From NCBI GenBank assembly GCA_954871525.1, contig OX940872.1, forward strand, positions 26,507,746 to 26,571,745: DNA of 64,000 nucleotides. Direction: 5' to 3'. The notes under the pieces are model-generated. The model was not told the origin of the DNA and searched no databases. It saw nothing but the letters and a program-made list of their open reading frames with translations. The DNA comes from Parietaria judaica (Eukaryota > Streptophyta > Magnoliopsida > Rosales > Urticaceae). Position numbers and translations under genes: made by a program. Below are positions 34,773 through 48,036 of the stretch, piece by piece; positions within the stretch are counted from its first letter, which is position 1, and every line of letters starts with the position of its first letter.

Positions 34773-37700
34773 TTAGTTGTTAGCTTGAGACTTCGAAAGG
34801 GATGCGGATACATCGTCTGCGTCCACCTTTAACTGAAAAGATACAGAGATGCAATCGTAAGAGACCAATTTACGCAGTCTTTCACCGAGGAGCTGCAAAT
34901 CTGAAAGAGGTCTTACCAGCCCCAGATGTCGCCGTAAAGCCCCGTGTAGTAGCGTTTTGAGTTTGTCGCATTGATCAACCATGTGACCCATCTTTATAAG
35001 CTCCTCGAGTTTGCACCACAGCTGCTGGATCGCTGTGTACGGAAACCAAACTGCAAATGGCTTCTTCCTACTTATCACATGGGCTGGTCTCTGTAAACAA
35101 AGATAACATTTTGAATGGTATCAAATCGAGAGAGACGTCGCTCTTCCGTCATTATGAAAGTTAGCTATAATCTCATTTTCAATGTACGACGGGCTACCAT
35201 GTAATACAACCCACAATCGATCTCGGAATCTTCACCAAAATCAAATCTCCCCTCTTAGAGAGAGATTAAACTTTGTGAACGATTATTGCTACCTTTGTCA
35301 TAATTACAGACTAATAAGCCGAACTAAGCCTTACCTAATTAAGACTTAAACATAAACAATCAAACTCTGAACGTACTGAATTAAAACGACATAATTAAAT
35401 AACGAGACATAATTAAATACCTATATAACTAGACATAATCAACTATAACTATTCGTAAATGTTAGGTATGTAAGATCATCCTTAATATTAACTGACCGGA
35501 CAGCGGGATTACCCAAACAACATTTACTTTTCGGGCTGGGAAATTTCAGGATAAATTTATTTTCTGCCAAAATATGTGAATCGGACAGAGCCGACACAAT
35601 ATGTACATGATAAACTCCTCAAAATCCTGTTTATGACATATTAACATACTTTCGTGAGAAAAGAGACATACCATTGATGCATAAGATTCTATATGCTCCA
35701 GCAGAAGATTTGTAGCTTCTGTACAGCGGCCATAATCAACGTATAGCCGAAATAATAACGCAGGACTTGATTCTTGCCCAGTCATCTTCCAACTCTTATC
35801 ATTCTGACCATCCTGATGTTTTTTCAAGCAAATGTGAGACAGTGAATCATTATTCATTACCAATGAGAGGTCAAACAAGTCCAGGATTAAAATTAAGTCG
35901 CAGCAGAAAATTTTGGAGCTTTCCCGAGATTTTCACATGACCCGGAAACAGAAGATAAAACACAAGAAAACAACAGGAAAAAAAGACAAATGTGATAATG
36001 ACAAATTAAAATCCCTTCTACAAAAGACGAGTTGACAAAACAATTATAATTGATTAGCCTTTGAATTTTAGTGTTGACCTACAGCTACAGCTAATGATAC
36101 TTGCTTATTAAATAAATATTTTTACAATATAAAAATATTTATTGAGTTACCTTGAACATTTGAACTAGCCATAGAGGCAACTCGAGTTGAGGATCTGCTC
36201 GCAGAAGAGCTTCGGCAACAACCAACGGTAATCTTGCATGAAAAGTTTTGTATCTTTCCTGAAAATTTGGAGCAAAGATGAGTATTTCAGAAGAAAAAAA
36301 GAAAGATTTTAAAGCTCTCGGCTTGTAACAGGGATTTTTTAGAATTCCATAGATGGAGAAGAGTTTATATACATCACAGAGAAAAACGAACCAGATAGAG
36401 CTCAAGAGTAAGCCATTGACTATTCCCCTTAAATTGATGAGCTGTAGAGCTCGTATCAGGCGAGCCACGAACAACCATTTCATTGTTTGACGAAGTCAGC
36501 AGAAGAATATGCTTTTGGGGATCATCGCTGTAAATTATGTATCACACAAATTTAGTTATCAACATCAACCTAGAAAATGAAATCGCTGTCATAAGTAATT
36601 TGTAACAAGGATAAGATCTTACCCCGTCCCTGTCCGTGCGAAATCGACTTTATCCGGACAGCATTTCAACGACATAGCACAGAAAACTCTCTCCATTTCT
36701 CTGAGTGAAGAATCATAATTACACTTCATATCCAGTTATGATGATATAGCAGCTACATCACATTTCACATAAGAAAAGAACAATACCTCTCTAGGTTTGA
36801 ACCCTTGAAGAATCTTAAAAGAACTGTGAATGCCATATCATAGATGTCTTCCTGGACTAGGAGATCAACCAACTTTGGCAACTCTTCCCGATTTTCTATG
36901 AACATTTTAAAAACATCAGTAACACAAAGAGAAGAATGGAACGAAATTAAATCAAGTGATTTTCTTACCACTATACTGCCATTTTATTTGTGCCAATGAA
37001 AGCAAATGTTCTGCTGAAGTCAGCACAAATTCCTCCTCAATCTTCGATATATCAATACATGGCGAGTAAAGAGATCCCAACCCGTTACCTTCTGCATGAA
37101 ATTCGGATATTACTCAACCCCGGAAAAAGAAACAGAATGTAAATTGCTCATGAAGGATGCAAGATAGTCAAAAAGGAAAAATGATTGAAATTAAAGATAG
37201 AGGTCACTGCAATATTTACGTTCTTCTTGATATGTTCTTTTAGCCTTTTTACTGGGATAATGTTCTCCACGGCCCGAAGATCTCTCGAACAGAGGATCAA
37301 TCCAAGCGTATGCGGGACGAACTAGATGGAGGGCATTGATAGCAGCAGAGAGTCCGTTTAATCTTTCTTGTAAATCCAACGAGCTGTGCAGAGAATCGTT
37401 CCGAGACGCTGCTCCTTTCAAACGAGCAGAGTATTGGTATATGTAACTCGCGGCTTTCCGCCAGTTGTGTCGTTGCATTTCAAATGCATAGAGTAGCTTA
37501 TACAAATTCGGCTTCGCTAAGATATCTGAGCGCTCTGCCTGCAGATTCACGAGCTAGTTAATAAGCACACACACTACAGTTTGAGTTACATGACCAATCT
37601 TCTTTACTAAGCGTTACCTTCCAGACAAGCTCTTGCTCTACCTTGTCGATCAAGCCAATGTAGGGAAGTTGACCACCACAAAGAATCTGAAATTAAGAAT

Positions 37701-40700
37701 CTTGAGAGTAAGATTCATAATCAATATAATTACATGTGTATTAATTAACTCTATAACAATAGAAATTGAAAACTTCAGAACCATAAAAAATCGTCTAAAC
37801 ATAGAGAACAAAGTATCGACAACGAGATGCCAGAAAAATAAAAACCTTAATTGCATTGCACTCGTAAAGCACAATTATGAAACGCCTCAAGCAAATGTGT
37901 TTGCTCTCCTCATCTGGGTTTGATAATATAGCACAATATGCCTCGTGAAAGTGACTGAGATCTAATGTGAATTTGAAGACATTTGCCCAAAGTCGTCCTT
38001 TGACAGTTGTAGCTGATTCGTTGAACGGGTCTTGACCAGAGTCCTCGCTCGTGCTTAAAGCTTCCTCAACTTGCTCAAGAGCAGCAAGGGCAAACTGACA
38101 CGCGCCATCGCTAATTTTATAATGCTCAAATATTTGCATTGCCCACTGGTAGTAGCTTAGCTTCCATTCAGCATTTGATATGTTACCTCCTACAACGACA
38201 ACAAAAAAGGGCAGTATAGGGCTTCGTAACATTGAAACTAGACAACAATCTGTTTCATGCGAGTTTTATAAAGAAAAACTCACCGAAACCAAGATGTGGT
38301 AACCCTGCATCAGGAGGCAAACTCAGCAAAGCCTGGGAAGCGCCTTTTACCGATGCAGCTCTGAAGAGACATACCAAATCGACAGATTAATACCTCAGGC
38401 ATAAGAAGATGAAAATTTATGTCTTCTCTGCCACAATAGGCACTTTGAAAGCCTAACACAAAAATGAAACCTTTTAAAAATTTACACGTTGATAAACCCA
38501 AGTACGCCCTAAAACATTGATTAACCAGGATCAAATTTTTTACTGTAGTATAACTCTGTAGTTTGAACTTTTTGGGTGTAGTTTGACAATAATGATTAAG
38601 CCAATCATAAATGGCTCTTACGATTACGCCCCAGTAGTACAGTGCAGCCAGAGGCTCATAAGTCTACAAGCAAGTGAGCCTTAAGCCTGATTTTTTTTTT
38701 TTTTTCTTAATTACAAAATGGTTTGAGTTTAATATGTACAAATCGGCCAAAATAGAACTGTTGGCTAATCAAAAGGGTAGTAAAGGAACGAGCAAGCATG
38801 ACATAGAAGAGAAGAGCATATAACGACACACACCTGAAGAAACACCGAACAGCTTCACTAACTTTTTCTTCTTTTGGTTTTCCATGCAATCCACGTTGAG
38901 CCTGAGCAAGAAGGCAGCATCCAAGGAGATGATGAAGTATACACCATCTAGCATCGGTATCTTGAATAGGTTCTGAAGTCTTCTCCTTTTGTAAGTGTGT
39001 CTCTACTGTACCGAGCAAGAACTGCATCCATATTCACACAGATAATGAGCAAAAATTTATTAGACAAGTCAGGTTTTATTATCGGAAAGAGAGGGGAAGT
39101 TTGTGACTCTGGAAGAGTACCTCAACCGCATCGTACTGCCCATTCCTTAGCAGGATCAGTGCAAGGTCCGTTGAATGACTTAAGAAAGTAGAGGAATCTC
39201 CGGTATTTCCCCAAATGATCCAGCTACAGAATTGTTGGGTGGAGATAACAGTCGTATGGATATTAAGAAGATGCCTTTGGTGACGGGGACGGTCACCTGG
39301 CAAGCTATGAGTATTTAGCAAGAAGAGAAAAGCCAGAGGAAAATCAATTTTTCCTAGCTTGTCGTTACATGCTCTTTTACTTCTGTTGCTATCTGGATCA
39401 TAAAAAATAATAATTAAGAAAAAATCATCACTCTCGAAATAATAGATCATAATATTCCATAACTGTTGCAATTAAGTTCAGGGAAATCACTGATTGTAGT
39501 CAAACGCACCGAGCTGCAGCAAAGAAAGTTGAGAGCTAAAATCTTCAACTGCTGCTGACTCAGATTGCGCGGTGGTGAAAAAATAAATGACAAGCCACTC
39601 TGAAATGATTTCTTGAATCATTGGAACCAACTCCAGTTGAATTTTGGCTATGTCAACTGGCATCATATGGATCTGTATATTAAGGAAAAACATCAGACTA
39701 AATATGAGAGCAGAAACTATTGATGAACGTAAGTGCGAGCGTTCTGTTGCAAAAAGAAAAGAAAAGATTCGACACCCCGGTCTCTAATCCGAGAGTTACA
39801 CCGGGAAACTCCCTCCCCGTGACGTTGAATAGGAATTTCATCTCCACTACACAAACACGACGGCTAACCCTCACAATGAGCTCCTTATATAGGCTTAGAC
39901 ACCCTACCCTTTTTAACTCTAGACCTAAAATACCCTTACTGAAGAAAAAATAAATACAATTAACGATATGCGGGTCAAACAGAGTGTGACAACTTATACA
40001 AATCTACAAGATAACCATAGAACTTATAGTCTTATACAAATCACAATGAGCTCCTTATGAATATCTATTAACGTCAACACTGCCTAAGAGAATAGAACTT
40101 TATTAAAAAGTACTGGTTGGCTCCTCAAATCGATATCTTAATGTACATACTGGATATGCCTCACAAAGGCTGTATTTAAATGCATAAAAAAATTTGAGTA
40201 GAAAAAGTCACTGATGAATCAAATAACGAAAAACTGACCTGGCCACTGTTGTTCACCAGATAGCTTAGGAACAGAAGAACATCAAAAGCGGACTCAAACT
40301 TTGCCTTTGCAATTTGAGAAGTAGCCTGAACCAAAATGGAAGCGTTAATACTCAGAGAGGGGTGGGCTTCTGGAGCCTGAACCACTTTCCGAGGTACAAG
40401 AAACTTGTCAAAGTAGTTCTCAATAACATTCAAAACTCTGCTCCATGTAGTAGCCTTTTCGCACAATGCGTGAAGAGATAACAGCATATCGACTGAAAAC
40501 TTCCTTAGATTTCTGTGATCCATTGATCTTTTCTCCCAAGAAACATGTAGACCACAATCTGATACGCTTCTTGCTGATTTTGTCGAGCTATACCCAGTTT
40601 CTAAAACCTTCAATAGACGAGAAGTAATTTCTTCGGATGGTATAATCGATTTGCTAACAAGTGATTCATAAAATATAGCAGAGGCTGGTTTTCCCAGTTG

Positions 40701-43700
40701 TTGGCTGATGCTGATGACGCATCTGAGCAAGTCAAGAAGAATTGCGTTTTCTTGCTTACCGTCAAATAAATCAAAACCTAAACTTGAAAGATCAGTGACT
40801 TCATCAGAAGAACCTACAATAGAAGTAACATAGATTTCAGATTAATTTTAAAAATTGAAGGACACTTTCCGGAGCACATACAAAGCCTATAAAGATAATA
40901 TTTACCATCCAGAAGTCGTTCTATATCCTCGGGACTACGAAAAAGAGAAACCGAACTCTTTCTGATTAAACCAACAGAGCCAGCCTTAGAGTCAACAAGT
41001 AAACAGCAAGGTGCATTGCTCCTGCACCAGTTCTGGAAGTAGCGAGAGCAGAAATTCTTCCACGAGCAATATACTGAAATATTATCACCAACGCCCTGCC
41101 ACGACACTTGATACTGTCATCTCACTAAAATCTAAATGGCCGAGTGAATGATTAAAAGAAAATAAAAGGCAATAAAAACTCTCTAAGATACTTCATTTAA
41201 AAGCTGACAGAAAAAGAAACACCTTCAGGTTAAACTAATATAACCAGAGGAACCCACAGTTCTTTTATAATCACAGAAAAATTATGAATTTGCGGCAACC
41301 CAATTATACGAAGCACCCGCAACTCAGCACAGTTTATTAGCACCAAAAAATAACGTAAAATTCAAATAACTAATAAAAGATTATACCGAAACGATCCTTT
41401 TGATAGGTCCTCTTTTAATTAAGTTCACTCTTTCACTGCTAAAGTAACTGTGTGTTCTTTTCTTATTTCAAACGAAACTTACCTTAGTAAAACTAATTAA
41501 ACGAAACAAAAACAAAACATATATAAAGAAAAATCAATAACAGACTAAGGCACGTGAGATGGGGAGCAATAATAGAATTAAAACCTCATTCTCTATGATT
41601 GAAAGAATTTCTTTCCGCAACCCATCAGCGGTTAAAGACTGGAAATCAGCTTCGGTCCAGTGTCTATTGTATTCCAGGAACGTTGAACGTAAGGCTACAC
41701 TGTGATGAACTCCAGGGTGAAGCAGCCTACTTAAGAAAATCGAAGATACAACTGCCACGATTTGATCCTGTAAAAAATTGAGGATCCAAACTAGTTTGTA
41801 TTTTGACATATATCAACCATAAAATAGCAGAAAGAAAGCATGTCCCTAAATTAAATAATCTATAAAGAAAATCACGAGCCTCCTCCGCCGGTAATAGACA
41901 CTTGTTCTCAACCATTTTATATTCATTTACATCCAATAATCAGCCAATATTCAAAAGTGTACAATTAAACTCCAACCAACATGCACATAAATTACATAAA
42001 CACGATATCGACTTGATTAATGCTGGACATGGAAAATACTGACATAGTGAACTACTGCTAGGATTCGGGAATTAGCTAATGCAAGTACTTGGTTGAAATA
42101 CACCAAAAAATACCTTTGCAGAAGAAAAAATTGAATGACATGTCAGTAATAGATCATCAGCGGAATACTCGGGACTTTGAAAAAGCTGATCGGCGACAAA
42201 TTCTTCCTGTAAAGCATAGTAGATTGTTTCCTCCCTACAAAATTACCAGAAAGTGAGTCAGAGTTTGATCCATTAAATTTCTATAGTAAAAATAAATATA
42301 TTAATCAGAATTCAGAGACATGAACAATCTTAAAAATACAGAACTCAACGACTTCTCTTACTCATTCACTCTAGTGTCTGAATTATACAAGCTTTGAAGA
42401 ACCAGTCCATTTTCTCTGAGTATCCATAACTTATCTGAAGTAAGTTTCACATCTGTACAATCCCCCTAACAAAGTCAAGCATCCCTTTTTAGCCGAATGA
42501 ATAAAGCGTCAACCAAAAAGAGAAAAGGATATGAGTCTCTGATAAACCATTTACTTACATCAACCAATGGGATGGGTAATATAAAGGGATCCAGTGATAA
42601 AACAAGCTTGTCCCCCGAGTTACAATGGACGGTGTATACGAAGACCGTCTCCGAGCTGATTTCCTTCGCAAGTTGGAACCAAACGTTAACCCAGCTTAAA
42701 ATTATGTGAGCTCAATCTAAGCTTTTATTATAACAGCTAACAGAGGCAAAGTGCAGAAACAATAGGCAGAGTTCACTTCGAGACAAAAAAATTTTTATCA
42801 TAAAATGAGCAAATTAGTGCAATCTGTTCGAAAACATTTCAAACGAAATTTTAATCTAAGTACAATTTCCTTAATTTTAGTTCACACAGAAATCACCTCA
42901 TGTAGTAAAGAATTATTAAAAATTTGGTCCCTTATATATATGTCACAAGTCCACAAAACTGAAAAATCATATGAACACGTACAGAATTGTATCTAGCTAG
43001 GAATGCCAGAGAGAAGATAGTCGAATCACTGTAAGCTTCACCAACCCAGAGCCTAACAAGTGCAGCTCCTGGATTTACAAGTAGAAAAAGCTGAGAACCG
43101 GGTAAACACATTCTAAAAAATTGAAAAAATTAGGAATAATATTAATAAAAAAAGATTGGCAACTTCTATAAAGGAAACACTGAGGCAATGATTGAGTCAA
43201 TAAGGAAATACTTGATAGAAGTATCAATTTCAAATACAGAAACATATTTTCTAAGCTTATCAACACGAGCAACGGTTTACCAGCTCATGTGAATATTAAT
43301 AACAAACCATTTTAACAATAATATGCTTGAGGTGAATAGTTAAAGATACGTTTCGTAAAGGAGCTATGGAAAAATAATTAAGCATGTAACAAGATAAAGT
43401 CAAATTTAGTGAGAAAAATTGCCTGCCAGTTCTGGAACATTTAAGGTATGATTATAAACTTTGATACGGCACGAAAGATCCCATACTCGAAGGACCCCAT
43501 CTGAGTGAAGAACAAATAGAAGTTGTTTTCCATGTAGCCGCACAACAGCCAAATCTTGCACGGCTTCTACGACCCTACCCCTGTATTACATGTTACGTCC
43601 ATTAATTGATTTTTAAACAAGAGAAAATAAAAAAAATGAAATTTTCTTGCACAAAATAAATAAAAAAAACTCAAGGAAAATGAAAAAAAAATGCGAGATA

Positions 43701-44759
43701 ATATAAATCATATATAAGCATCCTTCAATGAAAAGATTATATGAAAATTAGATATTGGTACCTTGACATGAGACCCCACAAACGACCAATTCCCGCATCA
43801 TCACGAAGCTCATGCACAAAACCTAAAGGCGAAAATATAGCAACGATGTTATTATGTCCAATCCAAAAGCTTTCAGTCGTTTCGCTAAAGAAAAGATTAT
43901 ATGAAAATTAACTAATTGTGACACAAGGAAGACAAAGAACGATGAATTTGAAGTACCGGGAGAAGTAGGGTCAAGCACGCTGAGCTGAAAACAACCAACA
44001 GAACCGTCCGCCCTCCCAACGATTAGGCATCCCGACGGCATTGCAGCTGCGCTCGATATGGGACCATAACTGTGCATATCGAACTCCGCGATCAGTTCCT
44101 CTGCCGCCAAAATGGAAGAGGATTTGTACGATGAGACGTTCCTAACCCTCAAAAGGTACGCAACTCCCGTCACCGTCAGTGCGTAAAGAAGGTACGGGTA
44201 TTTTCTAGAGTTGATATCAACCTGAGTTCAAATCAACGAGCAAAGCTTTAATCTCCCATTTCGAAACTCATGCTAATACACAATCATCACTACAGAAAGC
44301 GGCGATAAACATCGAAACTGCAAGCAGTCACCTCGTTCTTGCAGACGAAAACGGAAGCGGAGAGAGCGCTGGGGAAAGCTATACGCAGCCCGATTCCCGG
44401 AAATTCCTTGTCCGCGTTGAGCTCGAGAAGCTCCACGGATCCGGGCATCGTTGCGTGGACTCTCCTGCATAGTCGAAAGCCCGATTCAATTGCAGCCAAC
44501 GCCCCAGTGCCAGTAATAAACAGAAAACACATATACATATACATATATATATATACACAGACCATGTGACGTAGGTGGGCGGATCGCCGAGGGCGGAGGA
44601 GGAAGCGAAATCGTGGGCGAGAGGAGGGCAAATGGGAGGGAGGTGATGGGCAATGGCAGAGGAAGAAGAAGAAGAAGGAAGGGAAAGGTCGAGCCAGGTG
44701 AGGCAGTTGCTGGCGATGATAGGGACTTCAATGGCGGCCAAAGCGCAGCGAGAGCCCAT
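34773..44759 (-). CDS. NUP160: Nucleoporin NUP160 (SAR1)
   Basis: Twenty-seven exons read leftward join in phase to 1512 aa. Exons: 44759-44563, 44464-44332, 44221-43957, 43822-43762, 43580-43423, 43068-42983, 42663-42559, 42465-42362, 42234-42114, 41767-41585, 41095-40906, 40813-40239, 39672-39510, 39392-39121, 39021-38834, 38360-38284, 38189-37846, 37686-37618, 37538-37220, 37091-36969, 36895-36787, 36700-36623, 36527-36392, 36258-36151, 35812-35672, 35090-34917, 34832-34773. NUP160 is a scaffold of the Y (Nup107-160) subcomplex of the nuclear pore, needed for mRNA export; Arabidopsis mutants flower early and have altered auxin and cold responses. The N-terminal beta-propeller (to about residue 500) has WGLMSR and LRVWDLSCRIKV. 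The helical part has LHPGVHHSVALRSTFLEY, SYYQWAMQIFEHYKISDGA and NALHLVRPAYAWIDPLFER. Intron 5 uses a GC donor, and intron 12 carries repeat debris. Confidence 0.97.
39735..40090. repeat. LTR-like insertion in NUP160 intron 12
   Basis: The insert has ACACCCCGGTCTCTAATCCG and CACAATGAGCTCCTTATATA; CACAATGAGCTCCTTAT recurs at about 40045. The wording resembles plant LTR or TRIM pieces. The intron is 566 bp and splicing signals are intact on both sides. Confidence 0.35.
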
Positions 44760-45370
44760 CGTCGTCTTCTTCTTCGTCGGGAGAGAGAGAGAAACCCTAC
44801 TCTACTCAAGTCAAGTGTAAGCTCGTCTCTGGTTTTCGAGAAAATGGGTGGCGGGGAAATTGGGTTCCATTGAAATGTCCCAATTACTTTCTTTTTTGTT
44901 TTCTGTTTTTTCTTTTCAACTTTTTATCAAATCTTTTAACAAAATTTGAAAAATTAATAATTAAAAATTACACCTAGTATAAATATGTAACACTTAAGAC
45001 GACATACTAAGAGCTTAAAAATGACATGTAGTTTAAAACCGGAACCGATACCAAAAACCGAGAAATATCTTTTAGGTACCAGTTTCCGGATTTTTTTTTA
45101 AATCGGTCCGGGACCAGCATCAGAATCGGGACAACATCGGGAAACGGTACAAAATATAAATGTTATTCCAGATTATTATAAAAAATAAGTATAAAATTAT
45201 AAAAATGAAAGAGTTAAAAAGAATAAATGAAATATTAATTTTATTATTATTATAGTGGATGTATTAAACTAAAAAAAAAAACATAATTTTTTATATGAGG
45301 GACAGGGTTTATGGTTAAACCCAGCGCAGCTCGTTGTGTTGGGTTGTGTGAGTACGAGGAAGCGAGTCGA
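44760..45370. promoter_or_regulatory. Divergent promoter region between NUP160 and RNase H1
   Basis: The two start codons face away from each other across 611 bp that must hold both promoters and leaders. About 120 bp of it (45025-45145) is an ACCGG-rich element relic, leaving roughly 265 bp for NUP160 and 225 bp for RNase H1. No obvious TATA box stands out, as is common for housekeeping genes. Confidence 0.6.
45025..45145. repeat. ACCGG-rich element relic in the divergent promoter
   Basis: Contains AAACCGGAACCGATACCAAA and GGTACCAGTTTCCGG, of the same family type as 33.2-33.7 kb. Its copy here is short and lacks clear ends. Confidence 0.4.
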
Positions 45371-48036
45371 ATGAGCTTCTTGTCGCACAAGTTCCGGTCT
45401 CCCTTCGAAGCAGCTCTCCTCCGAAGCCCCCCTCGCCGAGCCACCATCTTCCTCCGCTCATGGACTAGCACATTCCCCTCCTGCAATCCCGCCATTCGCC
45501 TCTTCTCCTCTCGCCGGACCACCCCACCGCCGCCTCCTAAGGCGCGTCGCAAGTCCAACCCGGAGCTGGAAACGGAAATGGACAAGGAGAAGGAAGAGTT
45601 CTACGTCGTGCGCAAAGGCGGCGCCGTCGGCGTCTACCGCAGTTTCGCTGACTGCCAAGCTCAAGCCGGGTCCTCGGTGAGGTCCCTGATCGATTCCGGG
45701 ATTTCGCTTCGGGCGTTGAAAAGTTTTTTATCGCGTTTGTTCGTTCGGGTGTTGTAGATCTCTGATGTCCCGATTAGCGTGTTCAAAGGGCGCGATCTGC
45801 CGAAGAAGACCGAGGATTACCTCGCCGCGAGGGGGCTGAAGAACGCCGTGTATACCATCAGCTCCGCGGATTTGAAAGAGGGTCTCTTTGGCAAGCTTGT
45901 GCAGTGCTCTCTTCAGGCAAGTTTGGCTCGTCATGTGGCTTACTTGATGTGCCTATCTTTGTTCGGATTCGAAGAAATTTCGGGCGTTTTGTGTTTCAGG
46001 ATCCGACGTCTTCTGAGGAGACATCGAGAAAGAGATCGCAGACGGCGGCTGAGATAGAAGACGTGGTAAGTTCGCTCGTCGAGTTATGCAGATATTCCGG
46101 TTTATTTCGTCATTGTTTATGATAAGGCTGAGCTACTAGCCGGCAATTAGTGCAAGTGTCAATTAGTGCACGATTCCGGTTTAGTTTGTTTATGATTCTT
46201 TTCCGCTTTTGACGTATTTTTTTTCTCAATGTCTTATAGAACCCGGTTAGCTCTGATTCATCGAAGCACGCGAAGTTAGATCGTTCGGGTTATGTAAGTT
46301 CAAGTTCCTGTGTTACTGCTTAGTTTGGTGATGTAGAAAAGAGTAAAGACTATCGATTCATCTTTATTGACTTAAATAGAAAACGCAGTTATTGACACCC
46401 ATCTGGATACGCTGACCGTTTGCGATACCTGGAGTAACTCGAATTTAGTAGCAGTCTTGGAGTTTCCGGTTCTTCTTCCTATTATCATATTTAAGATTTT
46501 AATCCTAACAATATCACTACCCATAAAGTTGACGACACGGGTCAGATTTCGTACAATGACGTGAATCCATGAAACTGCTGGGACCATCGCTCGACTAAAC
46601 CTAACCCTGACTTGATTCAAAGTAGTCATCGCCGATCGGACTCTCACTTGATTCAAGTCTGTTATGTTACGGCTTCGAGCAGATGCGTTGAATTAAGTTG
46701 CAAGAAGATAGAAGAATTCTTTACTTACTGTTTTAGAAGTACTTTTGATAGACCTAAGAAGTAAATGTTATGCCATGTGATTTGAATCTTTGATCAAATC
46801 AAGCAAGGCTAGTAGTTCCTTATGTTTTTCCCAGGTTGATTACTAATTAGACGCTTTCGGGCCTAAGTACAACTTTGTGGTAATGACGTGTTCGTTATTT
46901 TACGTATAGAAATCATGTGTTCTCAAGTTCGATGGAGCATCTAAAGGAAATCCTGGAAGCTCCGGTGCTGGAGTTGTGGTGCTATCAAATACTGGAAGTT
47001 TGGTATGCCTTATTTCCTGGATTAGTTTCTTTTTCTTTTATCGGTTAATGATGGCAAATGTACTTAAGTTGTACTCAACTAGGGCGGCATAGACCCAAGT
47101 GTTTGGTACATTTTCCATTGAAAAAAAAATATATTGGGTCCATGCCGCCCCAGTTAATTACAACTTGGTGACATTTGCCTCCATTAACCTTTCTTTTATT
47201 GATTGTTTTATCTTAGATTCCGCTTTGTGTCCGTAGATTTGTAACTTACGTGAAGGTCTGGGCACAGCTACCAATAACGTGGCCGAGTATCGTGCCCTTC
47301 TTTTGGGGTTGAAGTATGCTCTTAACAAGGGCTTTGAGAGGGTCTCTGTTTTTGGAGACTCCAAACTCGTTTATATGCAGGTCCGTTGATTTCGTTATCT
47401 TTTTCTTTAATCGAGGTGTATCAATTTGACGTCAACACTGCACATCGGGCTAGTTGAATTTTCAGGTTGCATAGAAATATATATTTATATCTTTATGTTT
47501 ATCCTCGTCAATTTAATTGATTTTATCCTGTTAATCTTGCTTTTCTGTTTTTGTTATATTTTTCAACCCCGTCTTATTCCGTAAATCAAATGGCTGAATA
47601 CCGCTTACGAATCAGGTGCAGGGTTTGTGGAAGGCCAGACACGAGAACATCATAGATTTGCATCAAGAGGCATTGAAACTTAAAGATCAGTTTAAATCTT
47701 TCGATATCCATCACGTTTTGAGGGTGCGCGAAACCACTCTTGCTCTTACTCTTACTCTTACTCCACTCATCGGCATAAGAACTACACACGACTTGTAATT
47801 TTCGTGCGATATGACCTAGTATTTTGTTCGATCAAGACAATTTGAAATTTTTCATCTTCTTTAGGACAAAAACACAGACGCAGACGCTCAAGCGAACTTG
47901 GCAGTGGCTCTTAACGGTACGACTCGTAAATCCTCAATTTCATCGAAACTGTTATTGGTCACCTTATGATGCGAATTTCAACTTGACCCCGTTGGTTGTA
48001 CTAGATGGAGAAATCGTAGAGGCCGAGCCAACGTAA
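45371..48036 (+). CDS. RNH1: RNase H1 with hybrid-binding domain, organelle-type
   Basis: Nine exons (45371-45676, 45758-45916, 46000-46065, 46240-46293, 46910-47002, 47237-47380, 47616-47723, 47865-47916, 48005-48036) join in phase to 337 aa. The first ~55 residues (MSFLSHKFRS, Arg/Ser/Pro-rich) look like an organelle targeting peptide; an in-frame ATG at 45311 would add 20 aa. The hybrid-binding domain is at about 75-120 (EEFYVVRKG..GVYRSFADCQAQ). The catalytic domain follows from 196: FDGASKGNPG (Asp203), NNVAEYRALLLGLKYAL (Glu243), VFGDSKLV (Asp267) and NTDADAQANLAV (Asp317), so all four acidic residues are present. It cleaves RNA in RNA-DNA hybrids; Arabidopsis relatives act in chloroplasts or mitochondria. 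Intron 2 has a GC donor (CAG/GCAAGT), and intron 5 contains a long foldback. Confidence 0.93.
47031..47200. repeat. Long foldback (inverted repeat) in RNase H1 intron 5
   Basis: The left arm (47031-47099) contains GGTTAATGATGGCAAATGTA and AGGGCGGCATAGACCCAA. The right arm (47134-47200) is its near-complete inverse, with TTGGGTCCATGCCGCCCC and GGTGACATTTGCCTCCATTAACC. Arms of about 68 bp surround about 35 bp. It is likely a small foldback MITE. Its transcript would be a strong hairpin. Confidence 0.85.
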
